From: Cyclobacteriaceae bacterium
GTDB lineage: Bacteria > Bacteroidota > Bacteroidia > Cytophagales > Cyclobacteriaceae
Direction: 5' to 3'
Assembly: GCA_958296015.1 (NCBI GenBank)
Contig: CATQIH010000020.1
Coordinates: 186,001 to 250,000, forward strand
Length of the DNA stretch: 64,000 bases
Below, one piece after another: positions 46,231 to 54,577 of the stretch. Numbering within the stretch: the first letter of the stretch is position 1; the number at the start of each line of letters is the position of its first letter. Made by a program: the position numbers and the translations under genes. Below the pieces are notes generated by a model. The model saw nothing but the letters and a program-made list of their open reading frames with translations. It was not told the origin of the DNA and ran no database searches.

Positions 46231-46288
46231 TTACTGTCAAAAGAAGGCAAAAACATACTCCACTTAACCAAAGCAGTCTCTTTTATTG

Positions 46289-47440
46289 TCACACATATCT
46301 TTTGATGTCAGAGGCACTGATCTCTGCATCACTCATAATCACCAGGCGTTCTACCACATTACGTAGTTCACGGATGTTGCCTGTCCATTCAAAAGTCTTG
46401 AGAATATCCAGTGCTTCCGGTGCAATTTTTTTAGCAGGAGCGTGATACTCTGTTGCAATGTCCTGCAAAAATTTATCAACCAGCAATGGTATATCTTCTA
46501 TGCGTTCTTTCAGTGGAGGCACATGAATCAGGATTACACCGAGGCGATGGTAAAGGTCTTCGCGAAAGTTTCTCTCCTCGATCTCTTTCTTGAGGTCTTT
46601 GTTGGTAGCAGCCATCACTCTTACATCCACTTCAATGGCTTTATCGCCACCTACACGGGTAATTTTGTGTTCCTGTAAAGCCCGTAATACTTTGGCCTGA
46701 GCAGACAAGCTCATGTCGCCAATTTCGTCCAGAAACAAGGTGCCGCCGGTAGCCTGCTCAAAACGCCCTTTTTTTTGTTTAATCGCTGAAGTAAAGGAGC
46801 CTTTTTCATGGCCAAACAATTCACTTTCTATCAGTTCTGAGGGAATAGCCGCGCAGTTGAGTTCTACCAGTGGTGCAGTGGCCCGGTTGCTGAGGGCGTG
46901 CAACCACTTGGCTACCAGTTCTTTGCCCGTGCCATTGGGTCCGGTAATCAGGATACGGGCTTCGGTAGGTGCTACGCGTTCTATGGTGCTTTTCACTTCC
47001 TGAATAGCCGTGCTTTCGCCTACAATGTCTACGACACCGGATATTTTCTTTTTGAGGACTTTGGTTTCTGCCACCAGTTCGGATTTGTCCAGGGCATTTT
47101 TGATGGTGACGAGCAGGCGGTTGAGATCGGGTGGCTTCTGAATGAAATCGTAAGCACCCATTTTGGTAGCTTCTACGGCCGTTTCTATGGTGCCATGCGC
47201 CGATATCATGATGAATTGAGTATCATGTTTTAGCTCCTGGGCTTTTTGCAGCACTTCCATGCCGTCCATCTTGGGCATCTTGATATCGCAGAGAATCAGG
47301 TCGTAGCTATTGTCTGTTATCATTTTCAGACCTGTTTCACCATCTTCTGCTTCTTCAATGTTGTATTTTTCGTACTCGAGAATTTCGCGCAAAGTGCCAC
47401 GAATGGCTTTCTCGTCATCAATAATCAGTATTTTTGCCAT
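46289..47440 (-). CDS. Response regulator with AAA+ (sigma-54 activator-type) domain, no DNA-binding domain
   Basis: The 383-residue protein has a receiver domain (1-118) with phospho-acceptor Asp52 (LCDIKMPKMDG) and Lys in FIQKPP. The AAA+ domain has Walker A GPNGTGKE (167-174), Walker B TLFLDEIGD and the arginine-finger region. The loop that contacts sigma-54 is GSFTSA instead of GAFTGA. The protein ends at ISASDIKRYV where NtrC-type proteins continue into a Fis helix-turn-helix. It may activate from solution or act without sigma-54. ATG 47440 lies just before rnpB on the same strand. Confidence 0.88.
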   Translation of the reverse strand: MAKILIIDDEKAIRGTLREILEYEKYNIEEAEDGETGLKMITDNSYDLILCDIKMPKMDGMEVLQKAQELKHDTQFIMISAHGTIETAVEATKMGAYDFIQKPPDLNRLLVTIKNALDKSELVAETKVLKKKISGVVDIVGESTAIQEVKSTIERVAPTEARILITGPNGTGKELVAKWLHALSNRATAPLVELNCAAIPSELIESELFGHEKGSFTSAIKQKKGRFEQATGGTLFLDEIGDMSLSAQAKVLRALQEHKITRVGGDKAIEVDVRVMAATNKDLKKEIEERNFREDLYHRLGVILIHVPPLKERIEDIPLLVDKFLQDIATEYHAPAKKIAPEALDILKTFEWTGNIRELRNVVERLVIMSDAEISASDIKRYV

Positions 47441-47460
47441 AAATGTCTTTATTATAAAAA

Positions 47461-47872
47461 ATGCAAGCTGATAAGCCGGGTTCTGTATCCTGATCGCTAT
47501 CAGGATTCTTGTCATTTATCTGGGACGAACGTCACCGTTTGCCTCCATCAGTCTACCCACTAACCAGAGCGAGCAGCTCTGTTGTCCACAAGGAACAATG
47601 TTAGCCTATTTGACCTTTCAACCCATAAGGTTTACCCTGCCCCCGGCATCACTACCGGGGCGGTGAGCTCTTACCTCGCCATTTCACCCTTATCCCGAAC
47701 GCATTCGGGACGGTATATTTTCTGTGGCACTGGCTGTATCCCAAAAACTCTCGGGACCCTTCCCGTTAGGAAGTATGGTGCTCTGTGTTGCCCGGACTTT
47801 CCTCCCCGGAGGTTCTGAGATTTTGGTTCAAAACAAAAAACAGCACCTTCGGAGCGACAAGATAGCTTGCAT
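47461..47872 (-). ncRNA. rnpB: RNase P RNA, bacterial class A
   Basis: The conserved cores are present in order on the minus strand. GAGGAAAGTCCGGGC opens, then ACAG...GGGTGAAA...GGTAAGAGCTCACC and GGTAAACC. GGCTAACATTG lies in the middle, and AGATAAATGAC ... ACAGAACCCGGCTTA closes. The ends ATGCAAGCT and AGCTTGCAT pair as P1. It is the catalytic RNA that trims tRNA 5' ends. Helix P12 is TCCCGAATGCGTTCGGGA (47693-47710), nearly identical to the palindrome in the tRNA relics. The helix near 47488-47507 is also an 8-bp stem with an AGCG loop. Confidence 0.95.
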
Positions 47873-47907
47873 TTAGTATAAAAGACAGCATATGTAAACG
47901 AAAAGTT

Positions 47908-48315
47908 TCAAAATATATCGATGCCCGTCAGTTTGCCTTCCCAGGCATCGGCAGTCTCGGCCACCTCGATGATCATTTGCTTGAGGAAACTGGTGTTTGC
48001 ATCGTTGAGAAACTCAATAAAAACAGACGCTTCTACTTTGATAAAGTCATTGTCTACGGCAAATTTGGAATAGAACAGGTTTCTGTTTTCTAAAAGAAAA
48101 GTTTTCAAATCTATATCCGGATTGTAGGTACACACTTTGGAGACAAAAGTAATAGTTTGGGTATGGCCATCATCCAAAGTTCTGAGGGTTCCCTGTACAG
48201 CCTGATAGCGACCATCTTTGAGCGGAACTACAATGACTGATTTTGACGTATCATACTCTAAAAAACGTCCGTTGATCTCTTCAGAAAGACGTTGCATGTA
48301 AGCTAGTAAATTCAT
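47908..48315 (-). CDS. YbjN-like/type III secretion chaperone-fold protein
   Basis: The 135-residue cytoplasmic protein has the alpha-beta pattern of the YbjN and secretion-chaperone-like fold. A starting helix (MNLLAYMQRLSEEI) is followed by strands (SVIVVPLKDGRYQAVQGTLR), a helix and a closing helix (FLKQMIIEVAETADAWE). The family assignment is by pattern and moderate. ATG 48315 is preferred because the upstream 16 codons look non-native. It may follow the thiolase gene in a transcript, 181 bp downstream. Confidence 0.55.
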   Translation of the reverse strand: MNLLAYMQRLSEEINGRFLEYDTSKSVIVVPLKDGRYQAVQGTLRTLDDGHTQTITFVSKVCTYNPDIDLKTFLLENRNLFYSKFAVDNDFIKVEASVFIEFLNDANTSFLKQMIIEVAETADAWEGKLTGIDIF

Positions 48316-48419
48316 GGCGTTTGTTGGTTTAATAAAGGAACTCACAAAACAACTTATTTCCACTTCATTTTAATAAAGGATAGCATTCTCTAACTTACAA
48401 TGTAATATAAAGCTGGAAT

Positions 48420-48492
48420 GGGAGACGGAACGGAGTCCGAGGATAACTCCAAGCTTCCGTTCCACGGCGGCCGACCCCGAACTTCAGTCTCC
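48420..48492. repeat. Structured GC-rich palindromic element behind the thiolase gene
   Basis: GGAGAC (48421-48426) pairs with GTCTCC (48487-48492). GGAACGGA (48427-48434) pairs with TCCGTTCC (48456-48463). GGAGT and ACTCC form an alternative inner hairpin. CACGGCGG inside it is shared with the type B micro-palindromes. The element looks like a dispersed REP-type repeat five bases from the thiolase stop and may also act as a terminator. Confidence 0.55.
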
Positions 48493-48496
48493 ATAT

Positions 48497-49675
48497 TCAA
48501 ACTCTTTCTATCACGATGGCAGAGGCACCGCCACCGCCGTTGCAGATACCGGCTACACCAATGCTGGCATCTTTCTGCTGTAATACATTGGCAAGCGTAG
48601 TGATGATACGGGCCCCTGAGCAACCCAGCGGGTGCCCCAGCGATACGGCCCCGCCAAACACATTAACCCGGTCTGCATCCAACTCCAGGTTACGGTTGTT
48701 GGCGATCACTACGGTAGCAAAAGCTTCGTTGATCTCAAAATAGTCTACGTCCTGTTTGTTAATGCCTGCCTGCTTTAGGGCTTTGGGCACTGCCAGCGAA
48801 GGGGCCGTTGTAAACCACAGTGGGTCTTGAGCGGCATCGGCAAACCCGAGAATTCTGGCGATAGGTTTCAGTCCCAGCTGCTGCGCTTTTTGCTTGCTGA
48901 CCAGCACTAGTGCCGATGCTCCGTCGTTGATGGTAGAGGCGTTGGCTGCCGTGGCTGTTCCATCTTTGGAGAAAACGGGGCGGAGTGTCGGGATTTTATC
49001 AAAGTCTACCTTTTTATATTCTTCGTCTTCGGCGATCTGTACGTCCGATCCTTTACGCTGAGGCACAGCCACAGGCACAATTTCCTGTTGGAAATAGCCC
49101 GCGTCGGTAGCTGCCGCCGCCTTTTTGTAAGAACCAATGGCAAAAGCATCCTGTTCTTCGCGGCTGATGTGCATTTCTTGGGCGGTATGGTCTGCGCAAT
49201 TGCCCATCGCAAACTGGTTATATACTTCATACAGCCCATCTTTTTCCAGCCCGTCTACCAGTTCGCCTGCGCCGTATTTGTAGCCAAACCTGGCTTTTGG
49301 AATATAATAAGGGATATTGGACATACTCTCCATACCTCCGGCTACCATCACCTCCTGATGGCCCAGCATGATAGACTGGGCTGCCAGCATCACGGCTTTC
49401 ATGCCTGACGCGCATACTTTATTGATGGTGGTGCAGGGCACCTGATCGCCTATACCAGCCCCAATGGATGCCTGACGTGCCGGTGCTTGTCCGAGGTTGG
49501 CAGACACCACATTGCCCATCAGCACTTCCTGTACTTCCTGCGGGTCAACTTTTGCTTTTTGTAAGGCACCCCGGATGGAGGCAGCCCCTAGAGCTACCGC
49601 ACTAAGTGCCGATAAGCTGCCACCAAAGGAGCCGATAGGCGTTCTTACCGCTGATACAATATATACTTCCTGCAT
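48497..49675 (-). CDS. Acetyl-CoA C-acetyltransferase (thiolase)
   Basis: The 392-residue protein is a complete type II thiolase. It opens MQEVYIVSAVRTPIGSFGGS, has the nucleophile Cys in NKVCASGMKAVMLAAQ, His in NEAFA and GHPLGCSGARI, and ends ICNGGGGASAIVIERV with the second catalytic Cys region CSGARI. It condenses or cleaves acetoacetyl-CoA in fatty-acid, butanoate or ketone metabolism. It is 22 bp downstream of batC on the same strand. ATG 49675 matches the family start. Confidence 0.93.
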   Translation of the reverse strand: MQEVYIVSAVRTPIGSFGGSLSALSAVALGAASIRGALQKAKVDPQEVQEVLMGNVVSANLGQAPARQASIGAGIGDQVPCTTINKVCASGMKAVMLAAQSIMLGHQEVMVAGGMESMSNIPYYIPKARFGYKYGAGELVDGLEKDGLYEVYNQFAMGNCADHTAQEMHISREEQDAFAIGSYKKAAAATDAGYFQQEIVPVAVPQRKGSDVQIAEDEEYKKVDFDKIPTLRPVFSKDGTATAANASTINDGASALVLVSKQKAQQLGLKPIARILGFADAAQDPLWFTTAPSLAVPKALKQAGINKQDVDYFEINEAFATVVIANNRNLELDADRVNVFGGAVSLGHPLGCSGARIITTLANVLQQKDASIGVAGICNGGGGASAIVIERV

Positions 49676-49697
49676 GATATAAGCGTGTTTAGGTGTT

Positions 49698-50558
49698 TTA
49701 CCAGTCTGGTTTACTTTTGTCTCTGGGTTGCGTGACTTTGCGGCGGTTTTGCTGAATATACTGCATTTCGCTGTTGCGCATGGCATCCAGGATCATTTTA
49801 GCCTTCTCTTCACTGATGTTCATTTCCTTCAGCTTATCTGAGACAGACGGCATAGAGTCATCTTCTTTCTTTTCGCCTTCTTGTTGTTCCTGGCCTTCCT
49901 TCTGCTGCTGATCTTTGGGTTCTCCGGGTTTCTGTTCATCCTGCTTGCTCTGATCGTTCTTCTGCTGATCATCCTGCTTGCCCTCTTCGCCCTGTTGCTG
50001 TTCTTGCTGCTTCTGATCGTCTCCCTGCTGGTTTTGCTCATCTTTTTGTTGCTGATCCTTTTCTTCTTCCTTCTTATCGTTCTGATCTTGCTTTTGTTGG
50101 TCCTTGTTCTGCTGTTGGTTTTGTTCCTGTTCTTTCAATAGTTTTTTCACCAACTCATAATTGTAGCGGGCTTCTTCGTTGGTGGGGTCAGCTTTTAATG
50201 ATTCTTTGAAGAAGCTGAGGGCTTCCTTGTACTTTTTCTGATCGGCATTAACAACACCCATTTGCTGATAAGCCAGCGATTTTATCTGCTTGTCTTCGCT
50301 GTTGATCAGTTGGGTATAGTTTTGCTGTGCTGCGGCAGTATCACCCGACATCAGATAGGCATGTGCTAAGTTGGTGCGTATGTTTTCGTCTTTGACATCA
50401 AACGAATCCAGCAATACTTTGTAGTGATCAATGGCCGTGGCATATTCTTTTGCTCTGAAAGCTTCTTCTGCTTCTTTTTTAAGGCGGTTGACCGCAGCAA
50501 TATTATCGATGATACCTGTCAGCGTAGAGGCCAGCAGGATGGACAATAGGAATTTCAT
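49698..50558 (-). CDS. batC: BatC-like TPR protein with Gln/Lys-rich linker
   Basis: The 286-residue protein has a signal-like N-terminus, then three TPR units (about 25-140: EEAFRAKEYATAIDHYKVLL, YQQMGVVNADQKKYKEALSF). A 90-residue low-complexity stretch of Gln, Lys, Glu and Asp follows (about 145-235), then a conserved helical end (ISEEKAKMILDAMRNSEMQY then IQQ). This is the layout of BatC of the Bacteroides aerotolerance cluster. The first four bases of its ATGA overlap the batB stop, so the two are coupled. Confidence 0.85.
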   Translation of the reverse strand: MKFLLSILLASTLTGIIDNIAAVNRLKKEAEEAFRAKEYATAIDHYKVLLDSFDVKDENIRTNLAHAYLMSGDTAAAQQNYTQLINSEDKQIKSLAYQQMGVVNADQKKYKEALSFFKESLKADPTNEEARYNYELVKKLLKEQEQNQQQNKDQQKQDQNDKKEEEKDQQQKDEQNQQGDDQKQQEQQQGEEGKQDDQQKNDQSKQDEQKPGEPKDQQQKEGQEQQEGEKKEDDSMPSVSDKLKEMNISEEKAKMILDAMRNSEMQYIQQNRRKVTQPRDKSKPDW

Positions 50559-51523
50559 ATGCTTACTGTTTTGAATTTTATCAGTTGATCTGCCAAAAAT
50601 AGCAACGTGCCAATGGCCAGAAAGTACATGTATTTGTTAGAAGAAGTGTCTATCTGCCGCGAGTCTTTTAGTTCTCCCTCAATGTTGTCTATGGCACTGA
50701 TCAGGCGTTTGGTATCGTCGCGCTTGTCGTTGATCTCAAAATATTCGCCCCCGGTTTCGCTGGCCAGTCGCTTGAGAGATGCTGGATTAAGCTTAGTCAC
50801 CACCACCTCACCCTGATTGTCTGTTTTGGGAGCACCTCTGGAAAGAATCTCGCTGCCTTTTTCTGTACCGATACCCAGCGTAAATAACCGTATGCCGCTT
50901 TCTTCTATCTTATCGCCAACCTGTGAGGTTTCTGTGCCAAAGTCTTCGCCATCGCTGATGAGCGTGATGATCTTGGATTTCTGCTGAGAAGGCGCACTTT
51001 CATCTTCAGTAAATTTTTCATAGGCAAGTCTGAGGGGCGGGCCAAAGTCAGTGCCAGTATTGGGCACCAGACTTGTGCTTAGCGTTTCCACAAACAGGTT
51101 CAGGGCATTCTGATCGTAAGTAAGCGGACACTGCACAAAGGCTTCGGATGAAAAAATGATCAGGCCGATACGGTCTGCACTAAATGATTTGATAATATCT
51201 TTGAGTTCGAACTTTATTTTTTCTAACCGGCTGGGCTGCACATCGCTGGCATTCATAGACTGAGACAGGTCTATACACAGATAAATATCTTTGCCTACTG
51301 CCTGCACCTCGCGGGTGGCATTGCCCATGAGTGGCCCCAGCAGTGCGATGATGAACAACAGAAAATACACAGTACGCAGCACAATTTTGCCAACCACTGC
51401 TTTGAAGCTGGTTTTGAGGTACTTGCTGATACGTATCATGCGTGTGATATAAAGTATATAGGCTATCAGAAAGAATCCGATAAAAAATAGCTCTGTCGTG
51501 CTGAAGGAATTGTACCAAGCCAT
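50555..51523 (-). CDS. batB: BatB-like von Willebrand factor A membrane protein
   Basis: The 322-residue protein has two N-terminal membrane helices, a VWA domain (about 80-285) and a C-terminal helix (MYFLAIGTLLFLADQLI). The metal-ion-dependent adhesion site is DLSQS (85-89), with Thr in NTGTDFGPPLR and Asp in LISDGEDFG. BatB works with BatA and a MoxR ATPase in the cell envelope. Neither batA nor moxR lies in the window, so the usual cluster is split or its other part is upstream on another locus. Confidence 0.87.
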   Translation of the reverse strand: MAWYNSFSTTELFFIGFFLIAYILYITRMIRISKYLKTSFKAVVGKIVLRTVYFLLFIIALLGPLMGNATREVQAVGKDIYLCIDLSQSMNASDVQPSRLEKIKFELKDIIKSFSADRIGLIIFSSEAFVQCPLTYDQNALNLFVETLSTSLVPNTGTDFGPPLRLAYEKFTEDESAPSQQKSKIITLISDGEDFGTETSQVGDKIEESGIRLFTLGIGTEKGSEILSRGAPKTDNQGEVVVTKLNPASLKRLASETGGEYFEINDKRDDTKRLISAIDNIEGELKDSRQIDTSSNKYMYFLAIGTLLFLADQLIKFKTVSI

Positions 51524-51710
51524 AAATTACATAAATGATTATACCTATAACGGAAAATGCTGCAAATCAGTGTAGGCAAATATAGGAAATAGTGTCAAAG
51601 CGGCTGTGTGCTTTGTAGGTTAATGTCAGTGGCTTTTTTGTGAGGGCGTTCCGCCAATATCACAGAAAAGCATGGTACTCGCAAAAATCGCAGATATTTT
51701 CCGCAATGGT

Positions 51711-51742
51711 TTGTATAAGTAAAAATTCTTATACTATATTTG
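51711..51742 (+). promoter_or_regulatory. Promoter for tRNA-Ser and tRNA-Pro
   Basis: TTG (51711-51713) is followed after 21 nt by TATATTTG (51735-51742), a full match to the Bacteroidota consensus, about 50 bp upstream of tRNA-Ser. Confidence 0.7.
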
Positions 51743-51791
51743 CACTTCTATTTCAGAGCTGCCTTTGAAAAGCAGCTAAAAACTTAGCCAC

Positions 51792-51881
<90 letters not shown>

Positions 51882-51930
51882 AAGGTGAAAAGCCTTAGTG
51901 CTCACTTTTTTAGAACAGTGGCAACATATT

Positions 51931-52005
51931 CGGGGCATAGCGCAGTCCGGTTAGCGTACCTGCTTTGGGAGCAGGGGGTCGCAGGTTCGAATCCTGCTGC
52001 CCCGA
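51931..52005 (+). tRNA. tRNA-Pro (anticodon TGG)
   Basis: The 75-nt cloverleaf has acceptor CGGGGCA/TGCCCCG, the C1-G72 pair typical of proline tRNA, anticodon stem CCTGC/GCAGG with loop TTTGGGA, and T stem GCAGG/CCTGC. The discriminator is A. Confidence 0.95.
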
Positions 52006-52043
52006 CACACAAAACAGCTTGAAAATCAAGCATTTACAAATTA

Positions 52044-52076
52044 AAAAGCCTGCTCATATGTGAGCAGGCTTTTTTT
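52044..52076 (+). terminator. Terminator of the tRNA-Ser/tRNA-Pro unit
   Basis: AAAGCCTGCTCA-TATG-TGAGCAGGCTTT with a following T run is a 12-bp rho-independent hairpin. It insulates the tRNAs from the Thg1-hsd operon starting at 52176. Confidence 0.88.
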
Positions 52077-52175
52077 ATGGGTTGAACCGTACTGATTTAA
52101 CTTGCGTTTGGATTACTATCTACCAGGCGAATCTACAGGCATATTGTTGATAGCGTAGCATTAAAGATTGAAAAG

Positions 52176-52958
52176 ATGAAATTTGATGATTTGGACAAGC
52201 GAATGAGGGTCTTTGAGACTAGCCATGATTTCTGTGTGCTCCCCAATATGTATATGGTAGCCAGAATTGATGGACGAGGCTTTACCAAACTCACCAAGGA
52301 AAAGCACAACTTCCAAAAGCCTTTTGACGAGACTTTCCGGGATTATATGGTTGAAACGGTTAAGCATTTGCTAACCTGCGGGTTCAATATCATCTATGGC
52401 TATACGGAAAGTGATGAAATCTCTTTGCTGTTTGACTTTCATGAAAACACTTTCTCTAGGAAAATAAGAAAATACAACTCTGTACTTGCCGGAGAAGCCA
52501 GTGCCAAGTTTTCCTTATTGCTAGGTGATCTGGCTACCTTTGATTGCCGGATTTCTCAACTTCCCGGGAAACAAGATGTAGCAGATTACTTCAGGTGGCG
52601 CAATGAGGATGCGCATAGAAATGCCCTAAACGCGCATTGCTACTGGATGCTACGGGAACAAGGAAAAAGTGCGATCAAGGCTACCAAAGAGGTGAAAGGA
52701 AAATCTGTTGCTTTTAAAAATGAGTGGCTGTTTCAATATGGTATCAACTTCAATGATATACCCAACTGGCAAAAAAGAGGGGTGGGCGTTTATTGGGAAG
52801 ACTATGAGAAGCTGGGGTGGAATCCCATCAAGGCAGAAAAAGTACCAACCATCAGAAGGCAACTGAGCGTAGAAATGAACCTTCCTATGGGAGATGCCTA
52901 CAATGAATTTGTGATGGATATTTTAAATGTAAAAGAAAACATTGTTTTAAATGGCTGA
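52176..52958 (+). CDS. Thg1-like 3'-5' nucleotide polymerase (tRNA-His guanylyltransferase family)
   Basis: The 260-residue protein has the Thg1 palm domain with metal-binding carboxylates Asp32 ([11 protein letters not shown]) and Asp80/Glu81 ([13 protein letters not shown]). The C-terminal Thg1C part follows ([39 protein letters not shown]). The eukaryotic HINNLYN motif is replaced by HRNALNAH, as in bacterial Thg1-like proteins. These add nucleotides 3'-5' and can repair tRNAs with truncated 5' ends. Its stop overlaps the hsdM start by 8 bp, so it is translated with the restriction system. Confidence 0.9.
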   Translation: MKFDDLDKRMRVFETSHDFCVLPNMYMVARIDGRGFTKLTKEKHNFQKPFDETFRDYMVETVKHLLTCGFNIIYGYTESDEISLLFDFHENTFSRKIRKYNSVLAGEASAKFSLLLGDLATFDCRISQLPGKQDVADYFRWRNEDAHRNALNAHCYWMLREQGKSAIKATKEVKGKSVAFKNEWLFQYGINFNDIPNWQKRGVGVYWEDYEKLGWNPIKAEKVPTIRRQLSVEMNLPMGDAYNEFVMDILNVKENIVLNG

Positions 52959-54573
52959 AACGAAAACTACAAAAGCAAAAAATGAGGAACCCTTAGAAAA
53001 GCAACTTTGGAAGACCGCAGATAAACTACGGAAGAACATTGATGCTGCGGAATACAAGCACATCGTATTGGGATTGATTTTCCTCAAATACATTTCAGAT
53101 GCTTTTGAAGAACTGTATGCGACACTCAAAGCTGAAGAAGAAAGCGGAGCAGACCCGGAAGATAAAGACGAATACAAAGCCGAAAATGTCTTTTTCGTGC
53201 CGCAGGAATCCCGCTGGTCATTTCTACAGTCCAAAGCCAAACAACCCGACATAGGAAAGTTTGTGGATGATGCGATGGATGCCATTGAAAAGGAAAATGC
53301 TTCCCTGAAAGGCGTGTTACCCAAAGTGTTTGCCCGACAAAACCTGGACCCTACCAGTTTGGGTGAATTGATTGACTTGGTAGGTAATATTGCCTTTGGC
53401 ACTGCCAAAGCAAGAAGTGCGGATATTCTCGGACATGTGTTTGAATATTTCCTGGGAGAGTTTGCCCTTGCAGAAGGTAAAAAGGGTGGACAGTTCTATA
53501 CACCAAGAAGTGTGGTTGAACTGTTGGTGGAAATGCTGGAACCCTACAAAGGCCGTGTGTATGACCCTTGCTGTGGTTCGGGCGGTATGTTTGTGCATTC
53601 AGAAAAGTTTGTCACCGAGCATCAGGGGAGAGTGAATGATATTTCTATTTACGGACAGGAGAGCAACCAAACCACCTGGCGTTTGGCCAAAATGAATTTG
53701 GCGATTCGCGGTATTGATAGCTCACAGGTGAAGTGGAACAACGAAGGTTCTTTTCTCAATGATGCGCATAAAGACCTGAAAGCGGATTATATCATTGCCA
53801 ATCCTCCGTTTAATGTGAGCGATTGGGGGGGTGATTTGATGCGGACAGACGGACGCTGGCAATATGGTACACCACCTGTTGGCAACGCCAACTTTGCCTG
53901 GATGCAGCATTTCATCTACCACTTGGCACCCAGCGGACAAGCCGGTGTAGTATTAGCAAAAGGAGCATTAACTTCTAAAACCTCTGGCGAAGGCGATATT
54001 CGGAAAGCCTTGGTAGAAAATGATCTGATTGACTGTATTGTCAACCTGCCGGCCAAGTTGTTTTTGAATACGCAAATACCGGCTGCCTTGTGGTTTATGA
54101 GCCGTAACCGTGGTAAAGACGCGATGAATCGCGTCTCCAAGTTCCGTGAACGTAGCCATGAAATCCTTTTTATTGATGCCCGTAACCTGGGCCATCTCAT
54201 CAACCGCCGCACCCGTGAACTCTCAGCAGAAGACATACAAAAGATTACCAGCACCTACCATGCATGGCGTACAGACGCGATTCATCGCGTCTCTCTGGGA
54301 TTGCCCGAATACCAGGATATTCCCGGCTTTTGTGCAGCGGCTCCTATTGATAAGGTAAAAGCACTGGATTATGTGCTTACCCCTGGCCGCTATGTAGGCT
54401 TACCCGATGATGAAGATGAGTTTGATTTTAATGAGCGTTTTACGGCACTCAAAGCCGAACTGGAAGCACAGTTAGAGGAAGAAGCTGTGTTGAATAAAGC
54501 AATTGCTGAAAATTTGTCTAAGATAAAAATTACCCAAACTGACCAGTCACAATCTGTAGATGGTGCCCAATGA
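52951..54573 (+). CDS. hsdM: Type I restriction-modification DNA methyltransferase subunit HsdM
   Basis: The 540-residue protein has an N-terminal helical HsdM domain (about 10-150: [20 protein letters not shown]). The N6-adenine methyltransferase has [21 protein letters not shown] motif [11 protein letters not shown] and catalytic NPPF in [14 protein letters not shown]. It methylates adenine in the sequence chosen by HsdS. Two REP palindromes lie in frame and encode DAMNRVS (390-396) and DAIHRVS (442-448). The second falls between the conserved TYHAWR and the [11 protein letters not shown] block. The frame stays open, so the protein may tolerate these loops. Confidence 0.93.
   Translation: MAETKTTKAKNEEPLEKQLWKTADKLRKNIDAAEYKHIVLGLIFLKYISDAFEELYATLKAEEESGADPEDKDEYKAENVFFVPQESRWSFLQSKAKQPDIGKFVDDAMDAIEKENASLKGVLPKVFARQNLDPTSLGELIDLVGNIAFGTAKARSADILGHVFEYFLGEFALAEGKKGGQFYTPRSVVELLVEMLEPYKGRVYDPCCGSGGMFVHSEKFVTEHQGRVNDISIYGQESNQTTWRLAKMNLAIRGIDSSQVKWNNEGSFLNDAHKDLKADYIIANPPFNVSDWGGDLMRTDGRWQYGTPPVGNANFAWMQHFIYHLAPSGQAGVVLAKGALTSKTSGEGDIRKALVENDLIDCIVNLPAKLFLNTQIPAALWFMSRNRGKDAMNRVSKFRERSHEILFIDARNLGHLINRRTRELSAEDIQKITSTYHAWRTDAIHRVSLGLPEYQDIPGFCAAAPIDKVKALDYVLTPGRYVGLPDDEDEFDFNERFTALKAELEAQLEEEAVLNKAIAENLSKIKITQTDQSQSVDGAQ
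54117..54136. repeat. REP-type palindrome inside hsdM, copy 1
   Basis: AGACGCGAT-GA-ATCGCGTCT has 9-bp arms. It is nearly the same as the palindromes at 54273-54292 and 56874-56901 and is read as DAMNRVS. Confidence 0.85.
54273..54292. repeat. REP-type palindrome inside hsdM, copy 2
   Basis: AGACGCGAT-TC-ATCGCGTCT is the inverse-centre form of copy 1 and lies in the same reading phase, giving DAIHRVS. Confidence 0.85.
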
Positions 54574-54577
54574 TGCT

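Noticed and set aside
49881-50141. Plus-strand frame coding an extremely Leu/Ile-rich 86-residue peptide
   Set aside because: It is the antisense of the Gln/Lys/Glu-rich linker of batC, where repeated CAG/AAG-type codons read as Leu and Phe on the other strand.
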